Shown one piece after another: positions 6,558 to 14,499 of a DNA stretch of 14,599 nucleotides (its first letter is position 1; each line of letters starts with the position of its first letter). A program made the translations under genes and the position numbers. This DNA comes from an uncultured Clostridium sp. (GTDB taxonomy: Bacteria; Bacillota; Clostridia; Lachnospirales; Lachnospiraceae), in assembly GCA_937902905.1 (NCBI GenBank), contig CALELW010000076.1, positions 1 to 14,599 on the forward strand. Direction: 5' to 3'. The notes beneath the pieces are model-generated. The model was given only the letters and a program-made list of their open reading frames with translations, was not told where the DNA came from and did not search any database.

Positions 6558-8174
6558 ATGAAACGAGTAAATATATTAGATTGTACACTGCGTGATGGTG
6601 CATACCTGATTGACAGTCAATTTGGCAATACCGCAATAAAAGGAATTATTGAGGGATTAACAGAAAGCGGCATAGATGTTATTGAGTGCGGATTTCTAAA
6701 AGATGAACCACATCGGGATGGCACAACCATCTTTAATAATGCTGCACAGCTTTGCTCATTTTTACCTACAGACAGAAAGCACTCGTCTTATGTCTGCCTT
6801 GCTGATTACAGCCGATACCATATCGACAACCTAGAGCCATACGATGGTACTTCAATTGATGGTGTACGTGCCTGCTTTTTCAAAAGCGAACGTTTTGAAG
6901 TTATTGATTTTTGCAAGGCGATTGTCAATAAAGGATACAAGCTTTATGTGCAGCCGGTCGATATACTAGGCTACACAGATTCTGAACTTTTAGACTTAAT
7001 TGAAAAAATAAATGAGTTAGAACCTTATGCTTTTTCCATCGTTGATACATTTGGTTCTCTTTATCGTGAGGATTTGCAACGTGTATTCTATCTGGTTCAT
7101 CATAACTTGTGGGCAAATGCAAAAATTGGATTTCACTCACATAATAATCTGCAGATGTCCTTTGCTCTATCTCAAGATTTCATTGATATGAGTCAGGGGC
7201 TTCGCAATATTGTGTTAGACAGCACGATGGCAGGAATGGGCCGCGGCGCAGGAAATACAAATACAGAACTCGTCATGCAGTATATGAACCGTAAATTTAA
7301 CAGTGGTTATGATATTGATATTGTTTTAGATTTGATAGACAACTATATTGATGGATTCCACAACAGTTATGAATGGGGTTACTCCATTCCTTATTTTCTT
7401 GCAGGTTCACACAGCGCACATGTGAACAACATCTCCTATCTTTCAGCAAAGGCAGGAATTGCAAGCCGCGATATTAATTTTTTACTAAACCGTTTGGATC
7501 CGGTGCAGCGAAAACGGTACGATTACTCGCTCCTTGAAAAAACCTATTTAGATTATCAAAACACCCATTGTGATGATAATTCTGCCATTGCGTCACTTCA
7601 AAAGGCACTCAGTGGGAAAGATATTTTAGTTCTTCTCCCTGGTCATACAATTAAAACGCACCAAGAACAAATACAACTCTTTTATAAAGAGAAGAATCCT
7701 ATCGTAATAAGCGTCAATCTTCTTACTGATTGTTATCCGATTGATTATGCGTATTTCAGCAACAAAAATCGGTATCAATATTGGCGTAATGAAGCTGCTT
7801 TTAACAAATGCAAAAAAATTGTAACATCAAATGTAACGACAAAAGAAGATAACGACCTCTTTATCATTGATTTTCTGCGATTGGTAAAATGCGGATGGGA
7901 ACAACTTGATAATTCAGGCGTGCTTCTTCTTCGTTTGTTAGACCTCATGAATGTAAATAGCATTTCTATTGCCGGTTTTGATGGTTACAGCCATAACAGC
8001 GAAAATCCGAATTATGTTGAAAAAGCTATGGAAAAAACCAGAAATACATTAAATGCCGAAGAGGCAAATAAAGATATAAAAAGTATGCTTGTTGATTACA
8101 AAAACACAAGAAAATCAAGCTGCCCTATCTCATTCATTACACCATCTTATTTTGAAACGGTAATGGATGAATGA
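6558..8174 (+). CDS. DRE-TIM pyruvate-aldolase-like enzyme (MhpE/DmpG-like) with extra C-terminal domain
   Basis: This 538-residue protein has two parts. Residues 1-335 are an HMGL-like/DRE-TIM barrel: ILDCTLRDG (6-14; catalytic Arg12 and metal-binding Asp13), VIECGF (41-46), GFHSHNN (191-197; metal-binding histidines 193 and 195) and AGMGRGAGNTNTE (225-237). The last two blocks are closest to 4-hydroxy-2-oxovalerate aldolases, which split or join pyruvate and an aldehyde, rather than to isopropylmalate synthases. Residues 352-538 form a further domain that I cannot name with certainty. It has the strand pattern of GT42/DUF115 proteins (DILVLLPGHTI at 355-365, SVNLL at 385-389, SISIAGFDGYS at 468-478). 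The start is ATG 6558, with GGGAGG at 6547-6552; an in-frame ATG at 6501 would overlap the deacetylase gene and lacks support. Between a kdsB-like and a kdsC-like gene, it may make the ulosonic acid skeleton from pyruvate and an aldose (inference). Confidence 0.8.
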   Translation: MKRVNILDCTLRDGAYLIDSQFGNTAIKGIIEGLTESGIDVIECGFLKDEPHRDGTTIFNNAAQLCSFLPTDRKHSSYVCLADYSRYHIDNLEPYDGTSIDGVRACFFKSERFEVIDFCKAIVNKGYKLYVQPVDILGYTDSELLDLIEKINELEPYAFSIVDTFGSLYREDLQRVFYLVHHNLWANAKIGFHSHNNLQMSFALSQDFIDMSQGLRNIVLDSTMAGMGRGAGNTNTELVMQYMNRKFNSGYDIDIVLDLIDNYIDGFHNSYEWGYSIPYFLAGSHSAHVNNISYLSAKAGIASRDINFLLNRLDPVQRKRYDYSLLEKTYLDYQNTHCDDNSAIASLQKALSGKDILVLLPGHTIKTHQEQIQLFYKEKNPIVISVNLLTDCYPIDYAYFSNKNRYQYWRNEAAFNKCKKIVTSNVTTKEDNDLFIIDFLRLVKCGWEQLDNSGVLLLRLLDLMNVNSISIAGFDGYSHNSENPNYVEKAMEKTRNTLNAEEANKDIKSMLVDYKNTRKSSCPISFITPSYFETVMDE

Positions 8175-8185
8175 TTACTGATACT

Positions 8186-8190
8186 GGAGG
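8186..8190 (+). promoter_or_regulatory. Ribosome binding site GGAGG deciding the start at 8198
   Basis: GGAGG lies 7 bases before the ATG at 8198. An alternative in-frame ATG at 8171 overlaps the stop of the aldolase gene but has no comparable site and would add nine residues not typical of the family. Confidence 0.75.
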
Positions 8191-8197
8191 TACTCAC

Positions 8198-8704
8198 ATG
8201 AAAAAAGACTTTTCAAAAATTAAATTGTTTGCAATGGACGTTGACGGAACGTTAACCGATGGCAAAATTTATATCGGTAAGGACGGTGAAGTAATGAAAG
8301 CATTTAATGCAAAAGACGGATTAGGCATTAAACTTTTAATTAATCAAGGCATAATTCCTATTATTATTACCGGGCGCCGTTCAGATATTGTCACAAGACG
8401 ATGTGAGGAAATAGGAATTACCGTGCTTTATCAAGGTATTCGCGATAAAGCTGCTATCTTAAAAGATGTCATGGAAAAATATGACTGCACTCCTGAACAA
8501 ACGGTATATATTGGCGATGATATGAATGATCTGTCTGCAATGCAAACAGCCGGCATTACCTTTGCACCGGCTGACTGCGCTGCCGCCCTGCACCCTTACG
8601 TCGATTTTGTTCTGACTCAAAAGTCCGGTGACGCTCCTGTTCGTGAAGCCATTGATTTAATTTTAGAAAACCGCCTTACACTGTCCGATTATGAAAACAT
8701 CTGA
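8198..8704 (+). CDS. kdsC: KdsC-like HAD phosphatase (ulosonate-phosphate phosphatase)
   Basis: This 168-residue protein is a small capless HAD phosphatase of the KdsC (type IIIC) group, which removes phosphate from Kdo-8-phosphate, KDN-9-phosphate or related ulosonate phosphates in the cytoplasm. Motifs are MDVDGTLTDG (13-22; nucleophile Asp14 and Asp16), NAKDGLGI (37-44), ITGRRSD (57-63), YQGIRDKAAIL (78-88; Lys84) and GDDMNDLSAM (106-115). The C-terminal loop reads SGDAPVREAID (143-153), close to the GG-GAVRE loop of KdsC. The start at 8198 is fixed by GGAGG at 8186-8190. It is the last gene of the plus-strand operon, 23 bases after the aldolase gene, and would act just before the kdsB-like enzyme. 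Its final 29 bases overlap the 3' end of the convergent acyltransferase gene. The family call is firm; the substrate is inferred from the neighbours. Confidence 0.85.
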   Translation: MKKDFSKIKLFAMDVDGTLTDGKIYIGKDGEVMKAFNAKDGLGIKLLINQGIIPIIITGRRSDIVTRRCEEIGITVLYQGIRDKAAILKDVMEKYDCTPEQTVYIGDDMNDLSAMQTAGITFAPADCAAALHPYVDFVLTQKSGDAPVREAIDLILENRLTLSDYENI

Positions 8705-9782
8705 TTTTCTTTACTCCTTTGGATAATCCGGCAAACAGCCAGTAAACAGCTGCTGCTGACGCAAATGATACGATAGTCAGCACGATAAAAATCAATATCG
8801 GGTTTCCGAAGGAGTATATAAATTTCTGTCCAAATTGAAACACATAGAAACTATGAATCAACCAAACAAAAGTAATATATCTTCCTGCCTTTTGTGACAC
8901 CCAGATAACTCCCGGAATTTTTTTAATAAGCATAACACACGAATAAATCATAGGTCCGACCAAAAAGAAATCATAAGAAGAACCAAGTTTATAACGCATA
9001 TAAAATCCTGCAGCTGCTACAAAAAATAATACGGGATAATTTAATATTCCTTTTGGCAGAATCTCGTGATAATATGAGAATACCTGGTACTTTGCAAAGA
9101 TCATACCAAATAAATAAATTGGAAGTAAGTACACAACGTTGCAAAGCAGAATTCCCCATACTGTCCCTTTAAAATCAATCAACATATTATAATTCATCAA
9201 CTTAGGAATACCATATAAAGAAAACAAAGCAATCCCCAAAACAACCAGAAAATCTGTAAAGAAATCAGCCTTTTTTCTCTGTAAAAAACGCAACATAAGT
9301 GGAGTCATCATAAGTAAAAATATGTATGGCATAACAAACCACCACTCACCGTTATATTTCTCAAATCCAAGCATACCAAGAATAATGCTTTTAAAATCAT
9401 ATTGAATTGTCCATGATGATGTAAGATTTACTTTTGTTACACCTAACACAAAGTCAATCGGAACAAAAATAATCATAACCTGCCATATGTACTTTAAAAA
9501 TCGAAATATACGATTTGCAATCATTTTAGACATTGATTTACTTTTACGCAGGCTCAGATATGTTCCATATCCACTCAGAAATAAAAAGAAAGCAACACAC
9601 ACCTTAAAAGAAGCACAGATTACTGCCTCTATAGGCTGCCCGCGAAACATATATAAACTCTGGTACATATTCTCTGGCAAAATCCGATCAGTAAATCCAA
9701 ATAAATGATGCAATAACATCAATGTAATAGCAATTAATTTTGCAATTGATGTATCCGATTTTGAAAAATGATAGTGTTTCAC
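8676..9782 (-). CDS. Acyltransferase family 3 membrane protein (O-acetyltransferase-like)
   Basis: This 368-residue protein is hydrophobic throughout, with about ten membrane segments, and matches the acyltransferase-3 (OafA/WecH-like) family that O-acylates surface polysaccharides. The first segment holds the family's conserved histidine region (LMLLHHLFGF, 21-30; His25/His26). FLFLSGYGTYLSLRK (66-80) and the basic RIFRFLKYIW (91-100) are also typical, and the length suits the family. The start is GTG at 9782, preceded by GAGGAG about 8 bases upstream; it overlaps the TGA of the preceding gene as GTGA, so translation is probably coupled. It is the last gene of the tarI operon. Its end overlaps the kdsC-like gene from the other strand by 29 bp. 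It probably acetylates a sugar or polyol of the polymer made here; the acceptor is not known. Confidence 0.85.
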   Translation of the reverse strand: MKHYHFSKSDTSIAKLIAITLMLLHHLFGFTDRILPENMYQSLYMFRGQPIEAVICASFKVCVAFFLFLSGYGTYLSLRKSKSMSKMIANRIFRFLKYIWQVMIIFVPIDFVLGVTKVNLTSSWTIQYDFKSIILGMLGFEKYNGEWWFVMPYIFLLMMTPLMLRFLQRKKADFFTDFLVVLGIALFSLYGIPKLMNYNMLIDFKGTVWGILLCNVVYLLPIYLFGMIFAKYQVFSYYHEILPKGILNYPVLFFVAAAGFYMRYKLGSSYDFFLVGPMIYSCVMLIKKIPGVIWVSQKAGRYITFVWLIHSFYVFQFGQKFIYSFGNPILIFIVLTIVSFASAAAVYWLFAGLSKGVKKIRCFHNRTV

Positions 9783-11311
9783 TTTACTCTCTCCTCTCTA
9801 AGGTAATCTCTCCATGCAAAAAAGCCATCGGCAGCTAACAAAATCATAATAGGAATAAATACAACTAAATATCTTGAATTACATTCCCAAATGGTCTGAA
9901 ACAGTGCAATCCCAAACATTGTAATACTTGAAGCAAAAATCGGCATATCCGTCGCTTTTTCATTGGTTTTTCTTTTTACTGCAAATCGTGCCGATAAAAA
10001 CATCCCAACAAGTATTAAGCCATAATATAGCGTCATATACAAAAGAGCCATCCAATATTTGCTTCCTTTCAATGTCACAAATTGTTTTAATATATTGTCC
10101 GGCTCCTGCGGTCCTTCAGCTAAATATACACAACTTGCAAACGTAGCATCTCCCCATGTTCTGGTTTGTTTATCATAGCAAAAAAACTTAAAACTTTCAT
10201 GAAAAGAACGTGCCTTCAATCGTTTCTTAATCTCTTTTATATTGGCTTCTTTTTTCTTTTCATAAGAATCAAATGAAATGGTAAAATCGACATCCTCCTG
10301 CTGATATCCTCCATATCCAAGAGACATCATAATCCAATGAGTCAGCGGAAATTCATATGCATCGCAAAACGATTCTTCTAACGGAATTACAGCAGACTTC
10401 ACATAATTACACAATTCATGACCGGCTCCAAACGAAACTGCAGTAATAAGAATACAAAAAACAATTTTTTTCCATGTTTTTTTTTGCAGTAATAAGCAAA
10501 CAAAAATAGCAATAAAAAGGATAAAAACGGTAACTTTAATTGAAAATGCAGCAGATGCAGCCACTCCAAACAAACAAAACCAGCCACAAACTTTCCAGCC
10601 GGATTCACTCAAAACAGCCTTCGTGTAGCAATACACCATAACTACCAACAAAAGCATTCCTGCCATATCCGTATAGGCATACATAGCCCATAACCACAAC
10701 GGCATACAAAACCATGTCATTAATCCAACAAAAAATGCCTTCTTTTCATTCCAGATAAGCACAGCTATGTGATGAAGTAATAAAATGGAAACCACTGTCA
10801 TAACACACCCAAGTGCTATAGACGCCAAATAAAATTCATTTAGACCCGCCTGCGGCCATATAAAACGAACCATTCTAAAAAAGAATGTCAAAATGCAATA
10901 CCAAAACTGATTATTCGGATATCTTGCAAAATACGTAGTATCCGCCAGCTTACCTGTCAATGTATACTCACTGGCAGAACGAATCATTTTCCCCCAATCC
11001 CATGAAAAAACCTGCACACGCACAGAATAAGCAACAAAAAACATAAATACAGCAAAAACAATACTTAAAACATAAAAAACAATTTGATAATTTATCTCTT
11101 TAAAAGCAATTCGTTCTCTCATAAAAAAACGATATATTCCATAGACAACAAGTGGCAGTAGAATCATTGCAAAAAAAGATTTTTGAATCAAACTGCTAAA
11201 AGCTATCAAAACAATACCATACAAAAACATAAGCCATAACCATTGCCCTGCTTTATAAAAATGGTATTTACATGTCTTTTTCATCGTCTCTGTCGATTTC
11301 GAATTCCTCAT
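9779..11311 (-). CDS. GT-C-like integral membrane glycosyltransferase
   Basis: This protein of about 510 residues has roughly ten membrane segments and resembles PMT/GT39-type GT-C enzymes, which take sugars from a lipid carrier on the outer face. Numbered from the ATG at 11311, it has FSWDWG (102-107), RYPNN (130-134) and YAYTD (211-215). These correspond to WDVG, YPNN and PYSD in the protein at 1-794 with almost the same spacing, so the two are probably paralogues with different substrates. The start is uncertain. ATG 11311 has AAGGGG about 12 bases upstream and overlaps the preceding gene by 44 bases. ATG 11284 (overlap 17 bases) lacks a clear ribosome binding site, and TTG 11332 is less likely. 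Its stop overlaps the GTG of the acyltransferase gene. The membrane-protein call is firm; the enzymatic role is inferred. Confidence 0.7.
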   Translation of the reverse strand: MRNSKSTETMKKTCKYHFYKAGQWLWLMFLYGIVLIAFSSLIQKSFFAMILLPLVVYGIYRFFMRERIAFKEINYQIVFYVLSIVFAVFMFFVAYSVRVQVFSWDWGKMIRSASEYTLTGKLADTTYFARYPNNQFWYCILTFFFRMVRFIWPQAGLNEFYLASIALGCVMTVVSILLLHHIAVLIWNEKKAFFVGLMTWFCMPLWLWAMYAYTDMAGMLLLVVMVYCYTKAVLSESGWKVCGWFCLFGVAASAAFSIKVTVFILFIAIFVCLLLQKKTWKKIVFCILITAVSFGAGHELCNYVKSAVIPLEESFCDAYEFPLTHWIMMSLGYGGYQQEDVDFTISFDSYEKKKEANIKEIKKRLKARSFHESFKFFCYDKQTRTWGDATFASCVYLAEGPQEPDNILKQFVTLKGSKYWMALLYMTLYYGLILVGMFLSARFAVKRKTNEKATDMPIFASSITMFGIALFQTIWECNSRYLVVFIPIMILLAADGFFAWRDYLREERVK

Positions 11312-12710
11312 GTTCTTCTGTTTCCCCTTCAAAATAAATCGGCTTTACTTCGTTAAATACAATCTCATTCATCAAAATATCAGCATCTGCCTCCGCAATA
11401 TGGATTCCAAACACAGCGCGGTCCCATTCTTTCGGAATTGCAATGGCAAAACCTGCATGGTAGTAGCATCGCAGACGTTTCCCAAGAATAAAAATCTGTT
11501 TACGGCAGATAAATTCTTTGGAATCAATCCGTATTCCGTTATGCTCAGCAAAAATATAGTCTTCTTTTTTCATGGCATAAATCGGTGTACAGAATCGTCC
11601 CCTCCACATACCGTTAAACTCTGATTCCTCATCTTCTATGATATGGAACAATTTAACGGAACGCTCGGACATTCTGGCTAATTCCACGCCCTTATACATA
11701 AGCACGCAGTCATTATCTTTATAAACACGTTTCGCACGCACCTGTTTTCCGGCACGCATCGAAAGCATTCCCTCAATAATCGGGAGTGATGTCGGAATCT
11801 GTAAAATGTATTTCACTTTTATCTTTTTTAACACTTTCTGAACATCATCTCTGAGTGTCGCTAATTCTTCTTCTGATAAAATTTCTTCGATAATGCTCTG
11901 CTTACTTTTCATCATCATAAGCCGCATATGATATGCTACCATGTACTGCACATACGGAATAATCCGATGGTATTTTTTCTTTGAATAGGCAAATAACTGT
12001 CCATAACCGGACGATAACAGCGTTGTATAACGCTCTTTTTTATGCCATGCCGTATCAACCAGAGAAGACTCATCCTCTCTTTTTCTGTAAAAATAAAACG
12101 TATCCTGAATCAGACCATATTTTCCTTCTGATACAATCACTTGATTAATTGCCAGAGCATCTTCCCAAAAGCTCATAGACTCATCAAAATGAAGTTCTTT
12201 TAAAACACGTTTTCTTAAGAAAACACCTCCCACGTAATAATGTGGGAACGTATACTGTTTTTTGATGTCAACAACATCCGCTTCCTGAAAGCGCCAGTTT
12301 AGACGCTGCTCGCCATCTCTTTCACCAAAATATTTTACACCAATGGCTGCAACTGAAATATCTTGATGTGATTCAAAATACTTCTTTGCCTTATCCATCG
12401 CATCAAATGCCAACTTATCATCCGAATCCAAAAAGGTAATAAGTTCATCACCCATTTCCCCAGCAATCCGTACCCCTTCATTACGAAGCGAAGAAACACC
12501 TTGATTTGTGTCATAGTGCTTCACGATAATCTGCTCCGGGTACTGCTTCCGAAACTGCTCACAAATGGCAAGTGAGCCATCTGTGCTGGCATCATCCAAT
12601 AAAATCAGCCGAATATGCTCTGCAAAAGACAGTGTCTGGCAAATGACACTGTCTATGGTTTCTTGTAAATATTGTTCTGTATTATAAATTGGTACAATTA
12701 CTGCTATCAT
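11268..12710 (-). CDS. Family 2 glycosyltransferase with large C-terminal extension
   Basis: This 480-residue protein starts with a GT-A domain of GT2 type: IAVIVPIYNTEQYL (2-15), LLDDASTDGS (37-46), the metal-binding LDSDD (94-98) and a probable catalytic FWEDA (181-185). No membrane segment or signal peptide is seen, so it should work in the cytoplasm. Residues about 330-460 look rich in beta strands and are followed by a very acidic tail (460-480, mostly Glu and Asp). This build recalls the wall teichoic acid glycosyltransferases TarS/TarP, which add sugars to poly-ribitol phosphate. With tarI/tarJ directly upstream that is a reasonable guess, but I cannot confirm it. ATG 12710 is preferred because GAGG lies 6 bases before it and the protein then begins with the GT2 strand. 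ATG 12722 overlaps the tarJ stop and is the alternative. The 3' end overlaps the next gene. Confidence 0.8.
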   Translation of the reverse strand: MIAVIVPIYNTEQYLQETIDSVICQTLSFAEHIRLILLDDASTDGSLAICEQFRKQYPEQIIVKHYDTNQGVSSLRNEGVRIAGEMGDELITFLDSDDKLAFDAMDKAKKYFESHQDISVAAIGVKYFGERDGEQRLNWRFQEADVVDIKKQYTFPHYYVGGVFLRKRVLKELHFDESMSFWEDALAINQVIVSEGKYGLIQDTFYFYRKREDESSLVDTAWHKKERYTTLLSSGYGQLFAYSKKKYHRIIPYVQYMVAYHMRLMMMKSKQSIIEEILSEEELATLRDDVQKVLKKIKVKYILQIPTSLPIIEGMLSMRAGKQVRAKRVYKDNDCVLMYKGVELARMSERSVKLFHIIEDEESEFNGMWRGRFCTPIYAMKKEDYIFAEHNGIRIDSKEFICRKQIFILGKRLRCYYHAGFAIAIPKEWDRAVFGIHIAEADADILMNEIVFNEVKPIYFEGETEEHEEFEIDRDDEKDM

Positions 12711-12718
12711 AAGCTCCC

Positions 12719-13744
12719 TCATTTCTCCCAAAGCATGATTGTCTTTCCAAAGGACTTCTGAATGTCCATCTCAAATGCTTTTTTCATATCAGCAATCGAG
12801 CGAACCGGAATTACCGCGCCAACAATATTGGACAAATAATTGATAATTTCCGGATGTTCTCTGTATAACTCAACCGTCTTTTCAAAATCTACTCTTCCGC
12901 TTCGGCTGCTCCCAAACAATCTCAATCCTTTTTCCAAAATCATACGGGTATTAATTGGCACCGGATACTCGGATACTCCTAATATGGAAATCGTCCCTTC
13001 CGGTTTAATAAAGTCAATAATCTGGTCAATTGCTTTTCCGGAACCTGCTCCGCCCACGCACTCAAAGGCATGGTCTAATTCTATATCCGAAGGAATATCA
13101 CTTACCTGGTATGTCGCATCGGCAAATGTAAAATCGGAAAGCTTGTCCTTACTGACACCAAAAATATACAGTTTGGTATCCGGGAACATTGTTTTGAAAA
13201 ATACGGCAGTAATATAACCCAAATTACCATCGCCCCAGATACCAACCACATTTCTTCTGCCATGTGCAAACCGGTCAAAACGCGAAATTGCATGCACGCT
13301 GACACTGACAATTTCCGTAAATGCAGCTACTTCTTTATCAATTCCCTGTGGCAGACGAACTAATCTGTCTTTGCGTATTTTTACATATTCCTGCATAAAT
13401 CCATTAAATCCGCTGGCACGGAATTTACTCGAACGAAGATAATTCTCCGCAATAAACTCGTCTTCTTCTACCGGCGTATTCGGAACCATTACAACTTCTT
13501 CCCCCGGCTTAAATTCACCACTTGGGTCACGAAGCACAACACCAATCCCCTCATGAATCAATGCCATCGGCAGTTTCTGACGAAGTATATGCTCTTCTCT
13601 CAGCCCCTGGTAATATCTCTGGTCTGCATTACAAATCGAAAGATGCGTCGGACGAACGATAATATCATCATCCTGCAATCCAATATTTTCATAAGTGACC
13701 TCGAATTTACGAGGAGCCACTAACTGGTATACTGTATTAAGCAT
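12719..13744 (-). CDS. tarJ: Ribulose-5-phosphate reductase (ribitol-5-phosphate dehydrogenase), TarJ-like
   Basis: This 341-residue protein is a zinc-dependent medium-chain dehydrogenase of the TarJ group, which reduces ribulose-5-phosphate to ribitol-5-phosphate in the cytoplasm. It has the catalytic-zinc residues Cys38 (LSICNADQRYY, 35-45) and His64-Glu65, and a nucleotide-binding turn at GDGNLG (171-176). The four-cysteine structural zinc lobe of alcohol dehydrogenases is absent from about 85-110, as in TarJ. The N-terminus VYQLVAPRKFEV (5-16) is characteristic. It starts 6 bases after the tarI stop, with its GGAGG inside the end of tarI, so the two are co-translated. Together they make CDP-ribitol for a poly-ribitol-phosphate polymer or a ribitol-containing capsule. 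Other polyol-phosphate dehydrogenases are possible, but the tarI neighbour makes TarJ the best reading. Confidence 0.9.
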   Translation of the reverse strand: MLNTVYQLVAPRKFEVTYENIGLQDDDIIVRPTHLSICNADQRYYQGLREEHILRQKLPMALIHEGIGVVLRDPSGEFKPGEEVVMVPNTPVEEDEFIAENYLRSSKFRASGFNGFMQEYVKIRKDRLVRLPQGIDKEVAAFTEIVSVSVHAISRFDRFAHGRRNVVGIWGDGNLGYITAVFFKTMFPDTKLYIFGVSKDKLSDFTFADATYQVSDIPSDIELDHAFECVGGAGSGKAIDQIIDFIKPEGTISILGVSEYPVPINTRMILEKGLRLFGSSRSGRVDFEKTVELYREHPEIINYLSNIVGAVIPVRSIADMKKAFEMDIQKSFGKTIMLWEK

Positions 13745-13750
13745 TCGCTC

Positions 13751-14464
13751 TTAATCCTCCTGCTCTGACTGAATCAATGTCTCTGCCACACGCAAATCAT
13801 AAGGATAGGTTATCTTAATGTTCGATACTTCCCCTTCTACGAGATATACGTCTTCACCCTTCATAACAAAAATCTTTGCCGCATCCGTAAGAATCCGCTT
13901 TTCCTCATCCGTCAAAGATTCATACAGGGATTTCAATTTCTTTAACCGAAATGTCTGTGGCGTCTGTCCCTGGTACATCTTACTGCGGTCCGGCACAGAT
14001 GAAATCACTTTGCCATCTTCACTCTGAACAATCGTATCGGTTGCAGCCACAGCCGTATCACAGGCACCATACTCCAGTGCATAATGAATATTTTCCTCAA
14101 TAATTCTGTGTGTCACAAACGGACGAACGGAATCATGAGTCAAAATGATTGTATCATCATCCACTTCATAGTTTTGTTCAATATAAGAAATGGCATTCAT
14201 AATTGTCTCATTTCTCGTTGTACCACCTGCCATAACAGCAACGTGGTCTGTTTCCCCCAAATATTTCTTAATAAGATTTTTGGTGTGTGAAATCCACTGT
14301 TCCGGACATAAAACAAGGATCTTTTCAAATTTATCATTCACAAAGAACTTTTCAATTGTGTGAATAATAATCGGTCTGTCACCAATATTCATATACTGTT
14401 TCGGTTTCTCTACATTTCCCATACGGCTTCCAACACCGCCGGCTAACAATACTCCAAATATCAT
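13751..14464 (-). CDS. tarI: D-ribitol-5-phosphate cytidylyltransferase, TarI-like
   Basis: This 237-residue protein belongs to the IspD/TarI family and would form CDP-ribitol from CTP and ribitol-5-phosphate. Motifs are LLAGGVGSRMG (6-16), PKQY (21-24), GGTTRNETI (80-88), THDSVRPFV (109-117), QGQTPQTF (165-172) and NIKITYPYDL (215-224). Such motifs are shared with IspD, the isoprenoid enzyme. TarI is preferred because tarJ follows 6 bases downstream and because the ITYPYDL ending and length are TarI-like. The start ATG at 14464 has GGAGG about 12 bases upstream. It is the first gene of the minus-strand operon that continues through tarJ, a GT2, a GT-C protein and an acyltransferase. A promoter lies at 14500-14528. 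Confidence 0.9.
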   Translation of the reverse strand: MIFGVLLAGGVGSRMGNVEKPKQYMNIGDRPIIIHTIEKFFVNDKFEKILVLCPEQWISHTKNLIKKYLGETDHVAVMAGGTTRNETIMNAISYIEQNYEVDDDTIILTHDSVRPFVTHRIIEENIHYALEYGACDTAVAATDTIVQSEDGKVISSVPDRSKMYQGQTPQTFRLKKLKSLYESLTDEEKRILTDAAKIFVMKGEDVYLVEGEVSNIKITYPYDLRVAETLIQSEQED

Positions 14465-14499
14465 AATCTGCTAAAACCTCCAAAAAAATCATTTTTTTT

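Noticed and set aside
6558..8174. HMG-CoA lyase, isopropylmalate synthase or citramalate synthase
   Set aside because: The FHSHNN and AGMGRGAGNTNTE blocks match pyruvate aldolases of the MhpE/DmpG type better, there are no leucine pathway neighbours, and the C-terminal region is not a LeuA regulatory domain by eye.
8705..8780. Terminator after the plus-strand operon
   Set aside because: Only a 4 bp CAGC/GCTG pairing without a T-run is visible, inside the acyltransferase coding sequence.
13751..14464. IspD (isoprenoid MEP pathway) as identity of the cytidylyltransferase
   Set aside because: The motifs are shared, but tarJ follows 6 bases downstream and all neighbours are surface-polymer genes, so TarI fits better.
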